Part shown: positions 1 through 10,303 of the stretch, piece after piece
Layout: every line of letters starts with the position of its first letter
How positions within the stretch are numbered: the stretch's first letter is position 1
Made by a program: the position numbers and the translations under genes
The notes under the pieces: generated by a model
Told to the model about the DNA's origin: nothing
The model's input: the letters and a program-made list of their open reading frames with translations, nothing else
Databases searched by the model: none
Source of the DNA: Lentzea cavernae
GTDB lineage: Bacteria; Actinomycetota; Actinomycetes; Mycobacteriales; Pseudonocardiaceae
Length of the DNA stretch: 64,000 nt
Reading direction: 5' to 3'
Assembly: GCF_014653695.1 (NCBI RefSeq)
Contig: NZ_BNAR01000008.1
Coordinates: 310,001 to 374,000, forward strand

Positions 1-69
1 GCCGCTCACGAGAGTGTTCAGGCGGTGCAGGCGAAGAAGCAGCAGGAGCACACACTCGCCGCTGTGTGA
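1..69 (+). CDS. C-terminal end of an unidentified protein (cut by window edge)
   Basis: Frame 1 is open from the first base to a TGA at 67-69 and encodes 22 residues ending KKQQEHTLAAV. The composition (Gln, Lys, Glu rich) is compatible with the helical tail of a real protein, but nothing identifies the family. It lies about 300 bp from a tRNA gene, a common neighbourhood for integrase genes, but no integrase motif is visible in these few residues. Other frames are also open here, so the reading frame is uncertain. Confidence 0.3.
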   Translation, partial: AAHESVQAVQAKKQQEHTLAAV

Positions 70-320
70 AGACAAAGGAGGCGGCTGACCTGCCTAGCTG
101 GTCGACTGAGCCGTCACAGGCCGCTCCGACGTCGTAACCGACGTGACCGATGTAGGGCCACGATCTACCTGCAAGGCCTTGCGCCGTGACAAGTTCGGCT
201 GGTGCTGCCGAGTTTGAGGTCTGCCTTCCGGCCGGCCAAGGTGCGACCGTGGCGATAGCTCGCACCATGCGCCGCACCTCCGACGCCTCGAAGATCAACT
301 ACAAGCTCGACCAAGAAGAA

Positions 321-352
321 GGCCGCTGACCTGTCAGTGCAGGTCAGCGGCC
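321..352. terminator. Perfect 13-bp hairpin before tRNA-Arg
   Basis: GGCCGCTGACCTG at 321-333 is exactly complementary to 340-352, with a 6-nt loop TCAGTG. There is no U tract, as is usual for actinobacterial terminators. It sits just beyond the 3' end of the minus-strand tRNA-Arg and could end that transcript or one arriving from the left. A related GGCGGCTGACCTG occurs at 80-92. Nothing else is recognisable between 70 and 363. Confidence 0.55.
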
Positions 353-363
353 GCATGTTCCAG

Positions 364-436
364 CGCCCCTGGCAGGATTCGAACCTGCGACCTCGGGATT
401 AGAAGTCCCTCGCTCTCTCCACTGAGCTACAGAGGC
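364..436 (-). tRNA. tRNA-Arg (anticodon TCT)
   Basis: Read on the minus strand this is a 73-nt tRNA. The acceptor GCCTCTG pairs with CAGGGGC (one T-G pair), the D-arm is GCTC/GAGC, the anticodon loop is CTTCTAA with TCT at the anticodon, and the T-arm carries GGTTCGAATCC. The 3' CCA is not encoded. It decodes the rare AGA codon. Confidence 0.95.
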
Positions 437-565
437 TGGAGGGGTGCGCAGACGACCACGACGCGTGGCCACCGGTGCCCCCACCGGACACATCGTCCGG
501 AGTCGATCGACTGTTTCCGCCCTACGACCAAACGGGTGATCAAAACAGTCTAAACGTGACTCAGA

Positions 566-1645
566 TCACGTCCGTGGGGCCGTTGAGGCTCTCTTCACGA
601 GGGAAACGACGAGTCTCGTGGGCCTGGGCGGTCTGCCCCCGGCCAGTAACTTCAGGGCCAGTTCGCCTGCTCGGCGGCCCTTGTCTGTCAGGGGTTGACG
701 CACAGTAGTCAGCGGGGGGTCGCTGTAGGCCGCTTCGGGGACGTCGTCGAAGCCGACGACCGAGATGTCGCCTGGGACGGTCAGCGTCAAATCGCGGGCT
801 GCCTGGAGGGCGCCGAAGGCGAGTTGGTCCGATGCGCACAGCAGCGCGCTCGGGCGGGGCGTGCGGGTGAGTAGCCACCGCGCGCCCAGACGTCCGAGTT
901 CGCGATCACTGCCGCGCGCCTCCCACACCGGGACATTGTCCGGTTCCACCCCTGCTTTTTCCAAAGTGTCGAGGTAGCCGCCGAGGCGGTCGCGGCTCAC
1001 GCGGAACGGCACGGCCGAACGGCGCTCGTGGGAGGCCGGTCCTGATGCTCCGTCCGGGTGCAGGGCGAACGTCAGGACGCCGAAGCGGGTGTGGCCCAGT
1101 TCGAGGAGGTGTGACGCTGCTGCGGAGGTGCCGGCGTAGTCCTGCACCTCCACTCGCGCTGAGCCCGGCAGGACTGGCTGGTCGATCACGACCAGCGGCA
1201 GGCCGCGGGCTGCCACGGCGTCGAGGGCCGGGGCGGAGTCGGGGAGTGAGTAGGCGACCATCACGTCCGCTTGGGCGCGCGAGACGATCGACGGGCGTGG
1301 GCCGCCTGTGGCGTCGCCCGGCATCAGGACGAGGCTGTGGTCGTGGCCGTCGACGGTCTGGGCGAGGCCGTCCAGCACGATCGACAGGGCCGGGTCCGAG
1401 AAGGCGCCGGACAGGCCCTCCGGCAGCATGAAGCCCACGGCCGCGGACGAGCGGGTGGCCAGGGAGCGGGCCACGGGGTCGGGACCCGCGTAGCCGAGGG
1501 TGCGTGCCGTTTCGAGGATGCGTTCGCGCAGGGACGACGACAGTTGGTCCGGCCGGTTGTACGCGTTCGACACCGTTGCCCTGGAGACCCCTACGGCCGC
1601 GGCGACGGTGTCCAGCGTCGGCCTGCGTCGGCGGTCGGAGTCCAC
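566..1645 (-). CDS. LacI/GalR-family transcriptional regulator
   Basis: A 359-residue DNA-binding repressor of the usual family length. Residues about 9-60 form the LacI helix-turn-helix and hinge (TLDTVAAAVGVSRATVSNAYNR), and the rest is a periplasmic-binding-protein-like effector domain, with DISVVGFDDVPEA and LTTVRQPL near the end. It starts with GTG. It is divergent from an MFS transporter 60 bp away, and a perfect CG-centred palindrome at 1690-1703 lies between the two starts, so it very probably represses the transporter and perhaps itself. The inducer cannot be read from the sequence; sugars, nucleosides and other small molecules are all possible in this family. Confidence 0.93.
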   Translation of the reverse strand: MDSDRRRRPTLDTVAAAVGVSRATVSNAYNRPDQLSSSLRERILETARTLGYAGPDPVARSLATRSSAAVGFMLPEGLSGAFSDPALSIVLDGLAQTVDGHDHSLVLMPGDATGGPRPSIVSRAQADVMVAYSLPDSAPALDAVAARGLPLVVIDQPVLPGSARVEVQDYAGTSAAASHLLELGHTRFGVLTFALHPDGASGPASHERRSAVPFRVSRDRLGGYLDTLEKAGVEPDNVPVWEARGSDRELGRLGARWLLTRTPRPSALLCASDQLAFGALQAARDLTLTVPGDISVVGFDDVPEAAYSDPPLTTVRQPLTDKGRRAGELALKLLAGGRPPRPTRLVVSLVKRASTAPRT

Positions 1646-1689
1646 TCACGCATCGTAGGCGAGAGATCGCACCCTGCCCGCTGGCGCTG

Positions 1690-1703
1690 CTGAAGCGCTT
1701 CAG
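1690..1703. promoter_or_regulatory. Predicted LacI-family operator
   Basis: CTGAAGCGCTTCAG is a perfect 14-bp palindrome with the central CG step typical of LacI/GalR operators. It ends 2 bp before the first possible start codon of the transporter and 45 bp from the repressor start. A bound repressor would block transcription of the transporter directly. Confidence 0.7.
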
Positions 1704-1705
1704 TC

Positions 1706-2881
1706 ATGCTGGAGGCCATGTCCCCACGCCTGGCCACGTTCGTCGTGTTCCTGTTGAACGGCGCTGTCTTCGGCACCTGGGCCTCCCGCGTGCCCGCGCT
1801 CGCGGAGCAGGTCGGTGCGGAGGTCGGCAGTCTCGGGCTGGCGTTGCTCGGGGCGAGCATCGGTTTGGCCTTCACGGCGCCGTTGGCGGCACGGGTCTGC
1901 GCGCTCTACGGGTCGCGTGGGGTGCTGATAGGGAGCAGCCTCCTCAGTCCGCTGCTTCTGCCCGTGCTCGCGTTGTCGCAGTCACCGCTGCAACTCGGGC
2001 TCAGTCTTGTCGCGCTTGGCGCGAGCATTGCCGCGATGGACGTGTCGATGAACATGGCCGCGGTCGTCGTCGTGCGCGCGTTGCAGCGGCCGTTGATGCC
2101 GCAGTTCCACGCGGGGTTCAGCGTTGGCGGTCTCATCGGGTCTTTGGGCAGTGCCGCCGCCGCTCATGCGCACTGGACGCTCATGAAGCACTTCCTCCTA
2201 GTGGCGTTCGCCGGTGCACTGGTGACCGCGCTCATCGCGAAGAAGATCCCCGGAGGAGTAGGGGAGCGCTATAGGGAAGAAGTCACCGAACGCGCGAACG
2301 TGCTCAAGAGTCCAGTCCTCTGGCTGTTGGCGAGCATCGCGCTGTGCAGTGCCATCGCGGAAGGGGCGGCGGCGGACTGGTCGGCGTTGTTCATGGTCCG
2401 TGAACGCGGCATGAGTGACGCGGCGGGTGCATACGCCTATGCGGGCTTCTCGGTCACGATGGGGCTCGCACGGTGGTTCGGCGAGCCGATCCAACGCCGC
2501 CTCGGCCCTCACCGCCTGCTCGCCGCGGGAGGTGGTCTCGCCGCGACGGGTCTGGCGCTCGCGGTGGTGGTCCCGCTGCCGGTGGCCGGGTACGTCGGGT
2601 TCGGCCTGGCCGGGCTGGGGCTCGCGTTCTCGTTCCCCGTGGTCATGGACCTGGCCAGCGAGACTGGCAAACGCGCCGACGGCAGCGGCGGCGAACGTCA
2701 GCTCGGGCTGGTGACGACCATCGCCTACACGGGGTTCCTCGCGGGCCCGCCGATCGTGGGCGGACTCGCGCACGTCAGCTCACTCGTGGTGTCGCTCGGG
2801 TTCGTGGCGCTCGTCACGGCGCTGATCATCCCGACGACCTTGCTGGCCAGGAGGGCGGCTAGGCAGGCGGCATCCGTTTGA
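1706..2881 (+). CDS. MFS transporter (YbjJ-like)
   Basis: A 391-residue major facilitator permease with about 12 hydrophobic segments. The stretch DVSMNMAAVVVVRALQRPLMPQFHAGFSV resembles the region after TM4 in YbjJ-type transporters; the exact substrate is unknown. Two in-frame ATGs are available, 1706 and 1718. GGAGG at 1711-1715 is too close to serve 1718, and the operator abuts 1706, so translation is probably leaderless. It is divergent from the LacI regulator and overlaps the convergent lipoprotein gene by 23 bp at its 3' end. Confidence 0.88.
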   Translation: MLEAMSPRLATFVVFLLNGAVFGTWASRVPALAEQVGAEVGSLGLALLGASIGLAFTAPLAARVCALYGSRGVLIGSSLLSPLLLPVLALSQSPLQLGLSLVALGASIAAMDVSMNMAAVVVVRALQRPLMPQFHAGFSVGGLIGSLGSAAAAHAHWTLMKHFLLVAFAGALVTALIAKKIPGGVGERYREEVTERANVLKSPVLWLLASIALCSAIAEGAAADWSALFMVRERGMSDAAGAYAYAGFSVTMGLARWFGEPIQRRLGPHRLLAAGGGLAATGLALAVVVPLPVAGYVGFGLAGLGLAFSFPVVMDLASETGKRADGSGGERQLGLVTTIAYTGFLAGPPIVGGLAHVSSLVVSLGFVALVTALIIPTTLLARRAARQAASV

Positions 2882-3383
2882 GCGCTTCCTGGCGGATCGG
2901 CTCCAGCGCCTTGCTCGCCTTGCTCTCGGTGGCGTCGCCGCCCATGCCGATCGCGACCAGCAACGACTCTTCGCGCGTCACGGCGATGGTGGCCGTGCAC
3001 ACCATGTCCTTGTCCGTGGACGGCCGGGAGCAGCTGAGCCATGTGGCGTGCTTGGCGGTCTCGATCTCACGGCCGTCCGTCTGGGACTTCTTCGACTCGT
3101 CGAACGACCGGTAGGGCACCGCCACCATCACGTACGGGCCCTCGTTGAGCGTGAACAGGCACGAGTTCGCCAGCTCGGTCCGCGGTACGGGCTTGAACTT
3201 GAGCGTGCCGAGCGGCTTGAGGTCCTTCTCCGTCACCAGCGAGCACGGGTCGACGCCGGCGGTCTTGCGCGGCGTCGCGATGGCGAGGGGCGGCAGTGGC
3301 GCCGCGACGGGTTCGCCCTGGACCGAGTACGCGCAGCCGGTCAGCGAGACCAGCACGAACAGGAGGAGGAGAGAACGTCTCAC
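2859..3383 (-). CDS. DUF3558-like lipoprotein
   Basis: A 174-residue secreted lipoprotein of unknown role. It begins VRRSLLLLFVLVSLTGC, a short basic n-region, a hydrophobic core and a lipobox with the lipidated Cys. The mature part has VDPCSLVT, the Cys pair region and a C-terminal GMGGDATESKASKALEPI pattern seen in actinobacterial DUF3558 proteins. An upstream start at 3425 would add 14 residues before the signal peptide and is unlikely. It is divergent from the CopD-CtaG gene (35 bp between starts) and convergent with the MFS gene. Confidence 0.82.
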   Translation of the reverse strand: MRRSLLLLFVLVSLTGCAYSVQGEPVAAPLPPLAIATPRKTAGVDPCSLVTEKDLKPLGTLKFKPVPRTELANSCLFTLNEGPYVMVAVPYRSFDESKKSQTDGREIETAKHATWLSCSRPSTDKDMVCTATIAVTREESLLVAIGMGGDATESKASKALEPIRQEALKRMPPA

Positions 3384-3418
3384 ACGGGGCAACACTAGAG
3401 GGTCGTAGGCTCCGGGGC

Positions 3419-5350
3419 GTGCCAATCGAACGCTCCACCAGAACGGGTTTGGTGCCCCTCGTCGTCATCGGCTTCGCGGTGGCGGCCCTCGCCGCCGTCG
3501 CGCTGAGCTCGTTCGAGAGCAACCCCCCGGTCGGGGTGCAGATCGTGCGGGTCCTGACCGAGACGGGTGCGGTGGTGACCATCGGCTCGTTGCTCCTGGC
3601 GGCGTTCCTCGTGCCACCGCAGAAGTCCGGCACGCTCGCAGCGGACGGTTACGCGGCGATGCGCACCGCCGGGTGGTTCGCGCTGGTGTGGCTCGTCGGT
3701 GCACTGCTGTCCGTGCCGTTCACCACGGCGGCCGCGATCGACCGGCCGGTGAGCTCGTTCACCTTCAGTCAGATGATCGCGACGGCGATGCTGCTGGAGC
3801 AGTCGAAGGCGTGGCTGCTGACGGCGATCATCGTGGCTCTGCTGGCACTGGGCTGCCGTCTGGTGCTGTCGTGGGGATGGACGACTGTCCTGCTGTTCGG
3901 TGCCATCTTCGCGTTGGTGCCGGTCGCCGTCACGGGACATTCGTCGTCCGGCGGTTCGCACGACATGGCGACCAACAGCCTGTTGTTCCACCTCGTCGCC
4001 GCGGTGCTGTGGGTGGGCGGACTGATCGCGTTGCTCGCGCACGGCAGGCGTGGCGGCGCGCACCTCCCGCTCGCCGCGACGAGATTCTCGAAGATCGCTC
4101 TGGTCTGCTGGATCGTCATGGCCGTCTCGGGCGTGGTCAACGCGCTCGTGCGCATCACACCGGCCGATCTCCTGACGTCCGCCTACGGCTGGCTCACGCT
4201 CGGCAAGCTGGCGTGTCTGCTGGTGCTCGGCGTGTTCGGCTACTTCCAGCGCGAACGCGGCGTGAAGGGCGTGGTCGACGGCAGGCCGCACGCGTTGCTC
4301 AAGCTCGCTGGTCTCGAAGTCCTGCTGATGATGTTCACCATCGGCCTGGCCGTGGCGCTCGCCCGCACGCCCCCTCCCGGCGGCAGCACCGAACTGCCCA
4401 GCCGAGTCGAGCTCGCGATCGGTTACGACCTCGACGGGCCGCCCACGCTCGCGGCCATCCTGTTCGACTGGCGCTTCGACCTGATCTTCGGCACCGCCGC
4501 GCTGGCCCTCGCCGCGTTGTACGCGCTGGGCGTGCGCAGGCTGACCCGGCGCGGTGACAAGTGGCCGGTGGGCCGGACCGTCGCCTGGCTGCTGGGGTGC
4601 TTCTCGCTGCTGTTCGCGACGTCGTCGGGCATGGGCCGGTACTCGCCGGCGATGTTCAGCGTGCACATGGAAGCGCACATGGTGCTGTCCATGCTGACGC
4701 CGATCCTGTTCGTCCTGGGCGGGCCGGTCACGCTGGCGTTGCGCGCTCTGCCGGTCAACAAGGAGGTGCCGGGGCCGCGCGAGTGGGTGCTGGCCTTCGT
4801 GCAGTCACCGGTCGCGCGGCTGCTGACGAACCCCTTCGTGGCGCTGGCGTTGTTCGTCGGTTCCTTCTACGCCCTGTACTTCTCGGGGCTCTTCGAGGCC
4901 GCGCTGCCGTTCCACTGGGCGCACATCGCGATGAACGCCCACTTCATCCTCGCCGGGTACGTCTTCTACTGGCCCGTGATCGGCGTGGACCCGTCACCGA
5001 ACAAGCTGCCGCCGCTCGGCCGGTTGGGGCTGCTGTTCGCGTCGATCCCGTTCCACGCGTTCTTCGGCGTCATCCTGATGAGCTCCGCGACCGTCATCGG
5101 CGAGCAGTTCTACCGGGGCCTCGCGCTGCCGTGGGTGCAGAACCTGCTGGAGGACCAGCGGCTCGGCGGCGGCATCGCGTGGGCGGCGGGGGAGATCCCG
5201 CTGCTGGTCGTCATGGTCGCCCTGCTCACGCAGTGGGCGCGGCAGGACGGCCGGGACGCGAAGCGGCTGGACCGCAAGGCCGACACCGATGGAGATGCCG
5301 ACCTCGAGGCCTACAACGCGATGCTGCGGAAGATGGCCGGCAAGGACTAG
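3419..5350 (+). CDS. CopD / CtaG (cytochrome c oxidase assembly) fusion membrane protein
   Basis: A 643-residue polytopic membrane protein. The N-terminal half matches the CopD copper-resistance family (HSSSGGSHDMATNSLLFHLVAAVLWVGGLIAL, with His and Met residues able to bind copper). The C-terminal half (from about residue 370) matches Caa3_CtaG, with MGRYSPAMFSVHMEAHMVLSMLTPILFVLGGPVTLALR and PFHAFFGVILMSS. Fusions of this architecture are common in Actinobacteria and are thought to deliver copper to the aa3 oxidase. GTG at 3419 was chosen because a start at 3296 would overlap the divergent lipoprotein. Its stop overlaps the convergent ABC permease stop. Confidence 0.9.
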   Translation: MPIERSTRTGLVPLVVIGFAVAALAAVALSSFESNPPVGVQIVRVLTETGAVVTIGSLLLAAFLVPPQKSGTLAADGYAAMRTAGWFALVWLVGALLSVPFTTAAAIDRPVSSFTFSQMIATAMLLEQSKAWLLTAIIVALLALGCRLVLSWGWTTVLLFGAIFALVPVAVTGHSSSGGSHDMATNSLLFHLVAAVLWVGGLIALLAHGRRGGAHLPLAATRFSKIALVCWIVMAVSGVVNALVRITPADLLTSAYGWLTLGKLACLLVLGVFGYFQRERGVKGVVDGRPHALLKLAGLEVLLMMFTIGLAVALARTPPPGGSTELPSRVELAIGYDLDGPPTLAAILFDWRFDLIFGTAALALAALYALGVRRLTRRGDKWPVGRTVAWLLGCFSLLFATSSGMGRYSPAMFSVHMEAHMVLSMLTPILFVLGGPVTLALRALPVNKEVPGPREWVLAFVQSPVARLLTNPFVALALFVGSFYALYFSGLFEAALPFHWAHIAMNAHFILAGYVFYWPVIGVDPSPNKLPPLGRLGLLFASIPFHAFFGVILMSSATVIGEQFYRGLALPWVQNLLEDQRLGGGIAWAAGEIPLLVVMVALLTQWARQDGRDAKRLDRKADTDGDADLEAYNAMLRKMAGKD

Positions 5351-6144
5351 ACCGACAGCGGCCTGCGGAACCCGCGGACCGCGAAGAACGCTCCGACCGC
5401 CGCGATCACGCCGCTCGTGACCAGCGCGCCGGCCACTCCCGTGACAGGGTGGGCGAGCGCCAGGCTGCGGGCGGCGTCAACCGCGTAGGTCAGCGGGTTG
5501 ACCTTGGCGATCGCCTGCAGCCAGCCGGGCAGACCGTTGACCGGCACGAACGCGCTGGACGCGAACATCAGCGGGAACATCGCCAGGAAGCCGACGGTCT
5601 GCATGAGCTCCGCCTTGCGGACCCAGGCGGCGATCGCGATGAACACCCAGCTCAGCGCCCATCCGACGATCAACGCGAGACCCAGCGCGGCGAGGGTGCC
5701 GAGCATGCCGCCGTCGGGCCGGAACCCGAAGACCAGGACGCCGAACGCGATCATCAGCACCAGCTGGAACGCGGTGCGGACCGCGTCGGACAGGTTGCGT
5801 GCCAACAGGACCGTGCTCGGGCGGATGGGCAGCGAACGGAACCGTGCGAGCACACCGTTGGACATGTCCTGCACGAGCCCGATGCCGGACGCGAGAGAGG
5901 ACTGCATCGCGGTGTTCACGAGGATCGCGGGCAGCAGGAAGTTGATGTAGCTCATGCCCGGCGGGAAGTTGGCCGTGGACGTGATGCTGCCGAAGATCTG
6001 GCTGAACAGCGTCAGCATGATCAACGGCTGCAGGATGCTGAAGAAGACGAGTGCGGGCGTGCGCAGCAGTGCGCGCAGCGAGCGGCCGGTCAGCACCAGC
6101 ACTTGCGTCGGGTAGCTGCTGCCGTGCCAGGTCAGTGTCGCCAT
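5347..6144 (-). CDS. ABC-2 type permease, DrrB family
   Basis: A 265-residue integral membrane protein with six predicted TM segments. It has the ABC-2 features LRTPALVFFSILQPLIMLTLFSQIFG near the N terminus and MSNGVLARFRSLPIRPSTVLLARNLSDAVR, typical of daunorubicin-resistance DrrB. It pairs with the ATPase encoded 9 bp upstream to form a drug or lipid exporter. It is the last gene of a tetR-drrA-drrB operon. Confidence 0.92.
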   Translation of the reverse strand: MATLTWHGSSYPTQVLVLTGRSLRALLRTPALVFFSILQPLIMLTLFSQIFGSITSTANFPPGMSYINFLLPAILVNTAMQSSLASGIGLVQDMSNGVLARFRSLPIRPSTVLLARNLSDAVRTAFQLVLMIAFGVLVFGFRPDGGMLGTLAALGLALIVGWALSWVFIAIAAWVRKAELMQTVGFLAMFPLMFASSAFVPVNGLPGWLQAIAKVNPLTYAVDAARSLALAHPVTGVAGALVTSGVIAAVGAFFAVRGFRRPLSV

Positions 6145-6153
6145 GATTTCCCC

Positions 6154-7077
6154 CTAGTTCGCGGCGAGCGTGAGGTAGACGTCGTCCAAAGTGGGCTCCT
6201 TGAGGCCGATTTCGTGCGCCTCCAAGCCGTTGTCGTCCAACGCGCGCACGACCGTCGCAAGGTCGCGTGACGCGCTGACGGGGGTCGTGAGCGTGAGGCC
6301 TTCCGCGACGGGGTTGAGACCCACGGAGCCGATGGCCTTCAGTGCGGTGTCCACTTCGGACACCGAGTCGAGCGTGACGGTCACCGTGCGCTGGCCGACC
6401 TGGGCCTTGAGCTCGGCCGAGGTGCCGGACGCGACGACCTTGCCGTGGGACAGCACGGTGATCGAGTCGGCGAGCCGGTCGGCCTCGTCGAGGTACTGGG
6501 TCGTGAGCAGCACCGTGGTGCCGTCGGCGACGAGCTTCTCGACGATCTCCCACATCGCGAGGCGGCTGGCCGGGTCGAGGCCGGTGGTCGGCTCGTCCAG
6601 GAACAGCACCTCGGGGTTGCCGACCAGGGACGCGGCCAAGTCGAGGCGGCGCCGCATGCCGCCGGAGTAGGTCTTGGCGTTGCGCTTGGCGGCGTCGGTG
6701 AGGTCGAACTGCTCCAGCAGGTCGTCCGCACGCGCGTGGGCCTGCTTGCGGCTCGCGCCGAGCAGGCGGGCGATCAGGACGAGGTTGTCGTGGCCGCTGA
6801 GCTGCTCGTCGACTGCGGCGAACTGGCCGGTCAGGCCGATGCGGCTGCGGACCTCGTGGCTCTGCTTCACCACGTCGAAGCCCGCGACCTTCGCGCTGCC
6901 GCCCGACGGCGGCAGCATCGTGGTGAGGAGGTTGACGAGGGTGGTCTTGCCGGCGCCGTTGTGGCCGAGAAGGCCCAACACGGAGCCCTTCTTCGCTGTC
7001 ACGCTCACGCCGTCGAGGGCGTTCACGTCGCCGAACCTCTTGCTCACGTCGTGAGCTTCGATCATGAACTCAGACAT
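6154..7077 (-). CDS. ABC transporter ATP-binding protein, DrrA family
   Basis: A 307-residue ATPase. Walker A GHNGAGKTT, signature YSGGMRRRLDLA, Walker B LFLDEPTTGLD and the switch His region (LLTTQYLDEADRLAD) are all intact. The C-terminal 80 residues (PTLDDVYLTL) are the DrrA regulatory tail. The start ATG at 7077 gives MSEFMIEAHDVSKRFG and overlaps the end of tetR by 8 bp, implying translational coupling. A longer open frame upstream is the shadow of tetR. Confidence 0.93.
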   Translation of the reverse strand: MSEFMIEAHDVSKRFGDVNALDGVSVTAKKGSVLGLLGHNGAGKTTLVNLLTTMLPPSGGSAKVAGFDVVKQSHEVRSRIGLTGQFAAVDEQLSGHDNLVLIARLLGASRKQAHARADDLLEQFDLTDAAKRNAKTYSGGMRRRLDLAASLVGNPEVLFLDEPTTGLDPASRLAMWEIVEKLVADGTTVLLTTQYLDEADRLADSITVLSHGKVVASGTSAELKAQVGQRTVTVTLDSVSEVDTALKAIGSVGLNPVAEGLTLTTPVSASRDLATVVRALDDNGLEAHEIGLKEPTLDDVYLTLAAN

Positions 7078-7693
7078 CTTTCCCCCCTGGTTTGAGTGCG
7101 CCGTGCAGGAACAGCTCCACGAGGTGCTCGGGGTCGACCGTCGTCTCGCCGAAGCCCTTGCCCTGCAGGCGGTTGGTGAAGACGAAACCGAGCAGCAGGC
7201 GGGCGGCGTGCTCGGGGGTGGTGCGCATCTCGGCGTCCCCGAAGATCCCCGCGACGGCGGTGGAGATCCGTTGCATGCCCTCCGGCGGGCCCTTGTGCTT
7301 CGTCTTGTCGTCGTGGTCCGGGTGCCAGCCGGACTCGCGCAGCGCGCCCATGACGCCCCACATGCGGTCGAGGTAGCCGAGCACCGAGCTGACCGCCACG
7401 ACCAGCCGCTGCTGCAACGCCAGGCCCGAGGGGACCGCGTTGATGGCGGCCACTTCGTCGTCGGAGAGCAGCGCGCGCTCGATGACCGCGTCGAGCAGCT
7501 CCGCCTTGTCCTTGAAGACGCGGAACACCGTGCCCTCCGCGATGCCGGCCGCGGCGGCGATCTGGCTGGTGGTGACGTTCGCACCGGACTTGACGACGAG
7601 CGGCAGCGTGGCCTGGACGATCGCTTCGCGGCGGTCTTCCGGGCTCATCGCGGGGGCGCGGCGGCGGCGTGGTTCCTCTGACACGTCCGCCAC
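7070..7693 (-). CDS. TetR-family repressor of the drrAB-type efflux operon
   Basis: A 207-residue regulator. Residues about 22-65 are the TetR helix-turn-helix (NVTTSQIAAAAGIAEGTVFRVFKDKAELLDAV), followed by an all-helical ligand domain. It starts with GTG 3 bp from a perfect 20-bp palindrome, with a second near-copy 24 bp further on, so it almost certainly represses its own operon. An alternative ATG at 7648 (MSPEDRREAIV) would still keep the HTH. Confidence 0.92.
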   Translation of the reverse strand: MADVSEEPRRRRAPAMSPEDRREAIVQATLPLVVKSGANVTTSQIAAAAGIAEGTVFRVFKDKAELLDAVIERALLSDDEVAAINAVPSGLALQQRLVVAVSSVLGYLDRMWGVMGALRESGWHPDHDDKTKHKGPPEGMQRISTAVAGIFGDAEMRTTPEHAARLLLGFVFTNRLQGKGFGETTVDPEHLVELFLHGALKPGGKDV

Positions 7694-7696
7694 TGT

Positions 7697-7739
7697 ATGA
7701 GTGAGTACTCACTCATGTCAATGAGTGGGCGCTCACTCA
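7697..7739. promoter_or_regulatory. Tandem TetR operators
   Basis: ATGAGTGAGTACTCACTCAT at 7697-7716 is a perfect 20-bp palindrome. TGAGTGGGCGCTCACTCA at 7722-7739 is a second copy of the same motif with one mismatch. The centres are 24 bp apart, a bit over two helical turns, which suggests two repressor dimers on one face. They cover the promoter region of the tetR-drrA-drrB operon. Confidence 0.85.
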
Positions 7740-7920
7740 CTCGCGCGGCTCCAGCAGCGCCCTAGCACGCGGCCCTGACAATTCGGCGGTCCGAGGGGCT
7801 TCAAGATCTCGACCTGTCCACAACCCGCGAGTTGTCCACAGATCCGCGTCCGCCCCGCCGCCACCACCCGCCTCCGGAGCAACCTGGACCCCGAACCCCC
7901 GCGACCTGGAGGCAAGCCCG

Positions 7921-8334
7921 ATGTCCTGGAATTCCACCCTGATCACCGTTGTTGGAACCGTCGTCAGCGAGATCACGTACAAGCACGGCGAGGACGGCAA
8001 GACGCACGCGTTCTTCCGCATCAACTCCACCGAGCGCCGGTACAACACGGCGACGGGCGAGTGGGAGGACGGCGAGACCTTGTGGCTCGGCGTCTCGTGC
8101 TGGCGCAAGCTGGCCGACAGCGTGAAGACCACGCTGTCCAAGGGTGATCCCGTGATCGTCCAGGGCAAGCTGCGGATGCGCACCTACGAGAAGGACGACG
8201 TGAAGCGGCAGGCGTTCAACCTGGACGCGTCGCACGTCGGACTGGACTTGAGCCGGGTGCAGTCACTCGGCTCCGCCCCGCTCGTTGAACCGCGAGCCGG
8301 GGAGGACCTCGCCGAGGAACCCGTCCCTTTCTGA
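7921..8334 (+). CDS. ssb: Single-stranded DNA-binding protein (paralogue)
   Basis: A 137-residue OB-fold SSB, starting MSWNSTLITVVGTVVSEITYK and including FRINSTERRYN, WLGVSCWRKLADSV and KGDPVIVQGKLRMRTYE. The short acidic end EEPVPF resembles the protein-recruiting SSB tip. It is shorter than the main replicative SSB (no long Gly-rich linker), so it is probably the second SSB. The same gene sits beside ettA in mycobacteria (Rv2478c position, from memory). Confidence 0.92.
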   Translation: MSWNSTLITVVGTVVSEITYKHGEDGKTHAFFRINSTERRYNTATGEWEDGETLWLGVSCWRKLADSVKTTLSKGDPVIVQGKLRMRTYEKDDVKRQAFNLDASHVGLDLSRVQSLGSAPLVEPRAGEDLAEEPVPF

Positions 8335-8608
8335 CACCACCTTGATCCGTTCGGGGCAAACAGGTGCCGTATATCGGGGAACCCACCCGATCGGGCACCG
8401 CGCGCCGGAGAAGATGTACGTACTGCGAAACACGAAGAAGGAGGGAAGTTCGTAGGTCGGAGCCGCTGAGGACCGATCGCCGAGAGTTGTTCACCTTCGA
8501 ACGGAACGGGCTGGTCACCGAGTCGCGTGACGCTCGATCCGGGGGTGGGCGCCTGCTTGTCGGCGACCGAGGTCAGGAGCCTCTGGGCACCGCTCTACGA
8601 TCGCCGCC

Positions 8609-10285
<1,677 letters not shown>

Positions 10286-10303
10286 GAGGGCAACGGCGAC
10301 GTC

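Noticed and set aside
1..436. Integrated element with attachment site at tRNA-Arg
   Set aside because: No duplicated tRNA 3' end is present in the visible 360 bp, and the partial protein at the edge cannot be identified as an integrase.
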